A DNA stretch of 64,000 nt. Origin: Cranoglanis bouderius (Eukaryota; Chordata; Actinopteri; Siluriformes; Cranoglanididae). The stretch covers positions 24,619,756 through 24,683,755 of the forward strand of contig CM042544.1 in the NCBI GenBank assembly GCA_023630585.1. The letters run 5' to 3'. Both the position numbers and the translations under genes were made by a program. Positions 59,303-64,000 of this stretch are shown in pieces. Position 1 is the stretch's first letter. Each line of letters starts with the position of its first letter. Under the pieces are notes generated by a model that saw nothing but the letters and a program-made list of their open reading frames with translations, ran no database searches and was not told the DNA's origin.

Positions 59303-60445
59303 TCAGAGACAGACTTGGAAACAGACTCGGAGACAGACTTGGAAACAGACTCGGAGACAGACTTGGAAACAGACTTGGAAACAGACTCGGAGACAGACTT
59401 GGAAACAGACTTCGAGACGGGCTTGAGAAGAGGCCATCCTGTGGGCCTCTGACATGGACAGGGCTGGAGTGGAGGTTTCTTCTCGAACCTCTGACGAGAA
59501 CATGGCTTGGGCGGAGGTCTCGTGGACCTCCGGTATAAGCAGGCCAGGAAAGGAAGTTTCCTCTTGAATCTCTGGCTGCAGCTCGGGGCTGGAGGTCGCC
59601 ATGTTAACCTCCATGAGCAGCTCCGCTGTGGAGACCTCCTGCTGGGCCTCCGGCTGGAGCTCGGGGCTGGAGGTCGCCATGTTAACCTCCATGAGCAGCT
59701 CTACTGTGGAGACCTCCTGCTGGAGCTCGGGGCTGGAGGTTGCCATGTTAACCTCCTGCTGTAGCTCCGCGGAGGAGACTTCCTGCTGGGTCTCCGGCTG
59801 GAGCTCGGGGCTGGAGGTCGCCACGTTAACCTCCAGGTGTAGCTCCCTTGAGGAGACCTCCTGCTGGGCCTCCTGCTGGAGCTCGGGGCTGGAGGTCGCC
59901 ATGTTAACCTCCAGTTGTAGCTCCGTGGAGGAGACTTCCTGCTGGGTCTCCGGCTGGAGCTCTGAGGGTGCCCTCCTGTGGAGCCGCTTATGCACCCGCC
60001 AGCTGCCCTTGAAACAGCCTTGGGAGCAGAAGTAGCTGCTCCTTACTCCCTGGTTCCTGCAGGTGGGACACTGCAGGATGGCTGGTCGGGTGCATCCCTC
60101 GGTGGCACACTCCTGGGTTAGGGGATGAGAGGTGTAGGCCGCCACGTTAGCCCGCTTACTCTCATAGTACTCCAGGAACGTTTGACTAGGTCGGTCGCCC
60201 AGACGATCCTTCCCCAAAAAGGTCCTGAGGTCGGGTTGGAAGTCTGGGCTTCCGAACACCTGGACCAGTAGATCCACAAAGCCCGAAACTGTCTGGAGCT
60301 TCGTGGATCTACTGACGAGGTGAAGCTCTGCCCATTGGCGAGCAGAGCCGGCCAGACGAGAGAGGAGGAACCCCAACCACTCCTCTTCGTCGGGTTTGGG
60401 GTTCTCCAAACTCAAATAATAAATCTGAGCCTGCAAAAAAAACAT
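59303..60445 (-). CDS. Gag-like retrotransposon protein with METAP1-type C6H2 zinc finger
   Basis: An uninterrupted 380-codon minus-strand frame from the first ATG (60445). Residues 1-105 resemble a Gag capsid ('YYLSLENPKPDEEEWLGFL', 'LSRLAGSARQWAELH', 'FLGKDRLGDRPSQTFLEYYE'). Residues 113-156 carry C113, C118, C126, C129, C140, C144, H152, H156 with spacing 4-7-2-10-3-7-3. This equals the N-terminal C6H2 finger of methionine aminopeptidase 1, including 'LQCPTC' and 'YFCSQ.CFKGSW..HK.LH'. Five imperfect repeats of about 25 residues ('ELQPETQQEVSS' ... 'EVNMATSSP') follow, then a Cys/Val-rich repeat tail ('VCFQVCLR'). No CCHC knuckle, protease, RT or integrase is seen. The true start may lie upstream in another frame ('PPDEFDGFA', about 60460-60485), implying a shift. 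The finger may serve nucleic-acid or ribosome contact; that is inference. Confidence 0.8.
   Translation of the reverse strand: MFFLQAQIYYLSLENPKPDEEEWLGFLLSRLAGSARQWAELHLVSRSTKLQTVSGFVDLLVQVFGSPDFQPDLRTFLGKDRLGDRPSQTFLEYYESKRANVAAYTSHPLTQECATEGCTRPAILQCPTCRNQGVRSSYFCSQGCFKGSWRVHKRLHRRAPSELQPETQQEVSSTELQLEVNMATSSPELQQEAQQEVSSRELHLEVNVATSSPELQPETQQEVSSAELQQEVNMATSSPELQQEVSTVELLMEVNMATSSPELQPEAQQEVSTAELLMEVNMATSSPELQPEIQEETSFPGLLIPEVHETSAQAMFSSEVREETSTPALSMSEAHRMASSQARLEVCFQVCLRVCFQVCFQVCLRVCFQVCLRVCFQVCL
59309..59412. repeat. 12/24-bp minisatellite in retroelement frame
   Basis: Alternating 'acttggaaacag' and 'actcggagacag' units, about nine in all; on the coding strand they encode the Cys/Val/Phe-rich end of the Gag-like frame. 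Confidence 0.88.
59573..59969 (-). repeat. 66-78-bp coding tandem repeats in the Gag-like frame
   Basis: Five units, recognised on the plus strand by 'ggagctcggggctggaggtc' followed by 'gccatgttaacctcc'. All unit lengths are multiples of three, so the reading frame is kept. Confidence 0.9.
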
Positions 60446-60536
60446 TGAGGCCAAGTGGCAAAGCCATCAAACTCATCCGGAGGATAGATGAAAGTCCACT
60501 GAGGAAAAAACATAGAATTAATTGCAGGCATTTTAA

Positions 60537-60567
60537 TCGTGGCGTGGCATGGCGTGGCGTGGCGTCA
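60537..60567. repeat. Short 'ggcgtggcat' tandem repeat
   Basis: About five 5-bp 'ggcgt/ggcat' pieces just inside the 5' LTR, near 'atggatgcagcaggg', a possible original gag start on the minus strand. Confidence 0.6.
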
Positions 60568-60603
60568 CTTTCCCTGCTGCATCCATTTTTAGGTGGAGTA
60601 TTC

Positions 60604-61301
60604 TGTTACGACACGTGGTGTCTAGTTGAATGAGGGAGTCAGGATGCAAGCGCAGGGGAAACATCAGTTTAATAGAAGCAGGAAGTTCAAAAATAAGTGA
60701 ACACAAAAAACACCATCAAAGATAAATCCCCGAACAAAAGAGTAACAATAATCCAAAATAATCATGTACTTAGCCGAAGAGGCAGTAATCCAAAAAAGAA
60801 ACACAGTAATCCACAACGGGTAGTAAATCCAGAAAACACAGGGAAAACTACGCTAGGCTAGGAGGTGGTCTGGAAACCACGGAAAAAGAGCTAAGGGAAA
60901 AATGCACACGGTTAAACACATCTAAGCTAAACTAATACTCCGCCCCGAAGCGGAAATGGAGCGGCGTATTTAAACACACATACATCACATGTCCAAATCA
61001 ATGACGGCTGAAACTCGTACTACACAGAATGAATGAGCCGAACATGAACCAATAAGTATTACGTAGGCGGAGACATGACACAGACCAAAACATAAGCACA
61101 TGGGGAAACACAGGAGGCGGAGACATGACGTGAACGAAAACATGAGAACACATGGCAGAGGTAAACAAAACGTGAGTTCATGAATGAAACGTCCATCGGA
61201 GAGTTTTTGAATAGCGCTGGAATGCGCGCAGTGGAATGCAGAAGTATGTCACTCGCTACTCTTTGCAGCGTAGCGAGAGCTGGAGAAGAGGAAACCTAAC
61301 A
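60604..61301 (-). mobile_element. Full 5' LTR of non-autonomous LTR retrotransposon
   Basis: 698 bp, TG...CA on the minus strand (TGTTAGG ... CGTAACA). Contains 'tttaaatacgccgctcc' as a possible TATA region (about 60960-60976) and 'attaaactgatg' near the 3' side. The internal region down to 58836 is only about 1.77 kb, too short for gag plus pol. The first 163 bp recur as the partial 3' LTR. Confidence 0.85.
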
Positions 61302-64000
61302 GTACTTTTGTCAGTTAATTAAAGTTTCAAGAGATTTGACAAATCACAGATTTTTGTTTTTATTACATTTTAGAGAAAAATCCCAGCTTTTATGGAAATG
61401 GGGTTAGTATAAGCACACAGGCTATGCAGTGTTTTAGCATCTTCCTGCCAGCATAGGCAAGCTCATAACTCTTAAACGGCGAGCTTAGCTGGGAGTGGAC
61501 AGCAGTGCATTCTTTCCTGCCTGTGACAATATTAGAGTTCACACACATACACAGCCAATAACTCAATTTGTTTTTCACTGAGAGGATTGACTGTTAATCC
61601 TGCTGTGTATCCTTCTTAATATTCCTGAATACCGCCAGCCGTATTGACAAACTGCTACATTAGATGACTTCAACATGTATTAATAATGGAAATGATTAGC
61701 TAATAGCCTTTGCTTCAGCGAGGGATTTTTAGGATTAGTTTGTGTGAATGAGAATTAATCCCAGACGTTCGCTGATACCTGCTGTTGCTCATCCCTGGAG
61801 TATAACTGAATCAGCAATGACAGCTGTGCTCTCTGAAGAGGTGAACTGGTGAAACAAAACCATGTACCAGCAAGGACATTTTACACACCAGAGCACATGA
61901 CAAAGATAATCATTTAACACTCAGTAGTGTAATGCTTATTAAGGTCTTTTTGTGGCAGAATGAGTTAGAATCATATCATATTACACTGAGTCTAGCTGAA
62001 CACAGTCATGATACAACTGCTCCCTTTAGTCTCAACCTGTTTAAAGTGCTTGTTAGCTATGCTATAAGTAAGCTATTCCAGGACAGAATTGGGTTGTAAT
62101 TCCATGTCAAGTTGACATAAAGACGCTATGGCATTAAACTTATGTCATTTTAATTCATTTTTCAGTTTGGGTTGAGCAGTTTTTGATTTCCAGGAAGTCA
62201 GCCGTGACTCACAGTGATCTTCACTGACATTATCAAAAACATGGCAAGGCTAGTATACGTCTGTTAATTTAACCAGCATCAGAAGTTCAGAGTTGACAGA
62301 TTTCCCTGACATGATATTTTAAAATGTGATGAAATCAGATATATTCAGATGGATTTGCTGCAAATGATCTGGCCACTTCTGAACCCATTATGTTGAGTCC
62401 AAAAACAGTAATTCCCCTCAACATTCCTGACTATCCTATTTATTTCTGCCTGCTCCACTAAGAACATCACCCCCTTTCATGCGATTTCTCCCCTCTACTG
62501 ACAAAAAAAGACCTTACATGAAAAGACAGAATCTGGGTGCCATGACAACAGGAAGAATCAAAATCCAATTATACAATACTTCCTCCCACTTCATCGGTGC
62601 GTTGAAGAACTTCCTCTATTTTACACACTTCCTGCAACATCAAAAGAATTTTGACACATTTATGTCAATCATTCTGACACTTGCATACTGGCTTATAAAA
62701 TCACATTTATGTTCTAAAATGGAGCAAATTGCCAGGTTCACAATGAACTGGCACAACTGAGCCTGAGCTATTGGGGAACTCCACAAACCTCATGGCACTA
62801 TAATGCACCATTGGTCACAGCTTGATGCTACACTGCTGCACATCATTCTGCCTGCTGTATGATAAAATGGCTTCCAAAATGATCATATTATGCTGTAAAA
62901 AGTAGAAAAAGATGTGACATCCTCATGAACATCATCAATGCCCTGCATCAATGGTGTAGAAAAAGAAAAAACACTATTCAACACTGACACATATTTGAGT
63001 CTCATGTTTATTTCACATTTCAGGAATTGCTGAAAAGCTCAGCTGGCATGTCTATGTGGCAATACTCTTTGTCTCAGTCGATGCAGCTGCTCTGGTCCAT
63101 GCTTTCTGCTGTGCTTCTAGAGCATGGAGAACACAGGCCTGTCATCCATCAACACCCTCCTTCCTCCCTCTCACACGGATGCTGGCATCAGTATGGAGCC
63201 ATGGCAGATACAGAGGAGGGAGGACAGGAACCTTGTTTTGGAGGAGGAGCAGCGTGAATATGTCAGCCCCAAGAGAAGAGTTCCATACAGGGGGTGCAGG
63301 GTGACTCTTTCCTGCTGTGCTCAATGGCTGTGTCTCCAGACTTAATGTGAGAGTGAACAGCACAGGACTGTCAGACATCCTCCCACCCACATACAGCCAG
63401 GGTAAATGTATAAAGACTCTCAGGGTAACCCAATTACAACTATTTAAATGATTCCTTTCATGGTTTATCCAACTGTATCACACAAATTTGTATGAATTAC
63501 AATGAGAGAGCAATTTTATCTAATTTCATACAAATAAGTTCATGAGAAAAGGTTCCCTCCTTTCATCTGAACCATTTATGGTTTATGATAACAGCTGGCA
63601 CTTACAAATTCTGACAAAACTGAAAGCATGATACCACATTGGGTGTGACAGCTTATGTCTACTGATGAAAGCTTTTAAATATCAGATTATTTTGTTTAAT
63701 AAATATTCTGTGAGGTGACAAATAAATTGTTAGAGGGAGAAAATAAAGAAAAATTAAAAGAAAAATAAGAAATATGATGAACCCTGTTGTCAGATTTAGA
63801 TATGCAGTGGCATAAACACCTGTACACACACCTATAGCTCATCCGGTTTAATCAGTCTCTCCATATATACCTTTTAGTTTGTATCACTCATTGCAGATTT
63901 ACTGCCGAGTTTTCTAAGCCTTTTCCTTGTTTTTTATAACCACTGTTTACTTCAGTGTAGGACCCAGGCTCTGTTTTCACGTTTTTGTGAACTTTCAGTT
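61302..64000. other. Intergenic DNA with one exon-like segment
   Basis: No transposon recognised. At 63026-63303, after 'catttcag', a frame encodes a hydrophobic segment ('HVYVAILFVSVDAAALVHAF') and another overlapping frame reads 'QRREDRNLVLEEEQREYVSP' (63196-63255). Neither could be tied to a known protein or to neighbouring exons, so no gene is called. Confidence 0.35.

Noticed and set aside
59054..59452. 132-codon acidic repeat protein on the plus strand
   Set aside because: Antisense of the minisatellites in the retroelement; the minus-strand frame has the real domains.
59573..59969. Regular repeats resembling a CRISPR array
   Set aside because: Units are contiguous, coding and diverged, without spacers, in a eukaryotic retroelement.
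62479..62760. 93-codon plus-strand frame
   Set aside because: No recognisable domain, composition like surrounding non-coding DNA, no splice support.

Overview
The window looks like a gene-poor, repeat-dense stretch of a teleost fish chromosome. The evidence is spliced exons with GT/AG borders, AT-rich intergenic DNA, many long dinucleotide microsatellites and a very high load of Tc1/mariner-like DNA transposons and MITEs. Several dispersed repeats are ones I associate with ostariophysan fish, especially catfishes. That finer placement is from memory and moderate in confidence.

Three host genes can be supported exon by exon. (1) On the minus strand at 8.3-10.3 kb lies a seven-exon gene for a secreted, Thr/Ser-rich, GPI-anchored protein with two tandem Ly6/uPAR-type domains. 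(2) On the plus strand at 18.1-21.6 kb are the last seven exons of a coiled-coil protein with a C-terminal CAP-Gly domain; a Tc1-like transposon sits in one intron. (3) On the minus strand at 29.1-33.5 kb is a complete five-exon coding region (604 aa) for a Regnase/ZC3H12 endoribonuclease, best matched to zc3h12a. A 69-bp GA/CT microsatellite lies just upstream of its exon 2 splice acceptor.

The rest is mobile and simple-sequence DNA. Tc1/mariner-like elements with decayed transposases lie at 5.6-7.0, 13.4-14.8, 19.5-21.1, 27.0-27.9, 36.4-38.1, 44.1-45.6, 46.8-48.5 and 56.9-57.9 kb. Non-autonomous relatives lie at 17.4-18.0, 26.1-26.6 and 47.0-47.5 kb (the last inserted inside a larger Tc1-like element), and another copy is embedded in the 5.6 kb element. 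A relic of a DIRS-like tyrosine-recombinase retrotransposon spans 22.6-25.2 kb, and a Gypsy-type LTR with its primer-binding site and GC-rich leader spans 25.2-26.0 kb. The 41.5-45.7 kb region is an imperfect duplication, one copy of which was later hit by a Tc1-like insertion; the two units are separated by a dense microsatellite cluster.

The most unusual object is the LTR element at 58.7-61.3 kb (minus strand). It has a 698-bp 5' LTR, a truncated 3' LTR and only about 1.8 kb of internal DNA. Its Gag-like open frame carries a C6H2 zinc finger with the exact spacing of the N-terminal finger of methionine aminopeptidase 1, followed by five repeats of about 25 residues. This suggests a gag gene that acquired a host exon in a non-autonomous element lacking pol.
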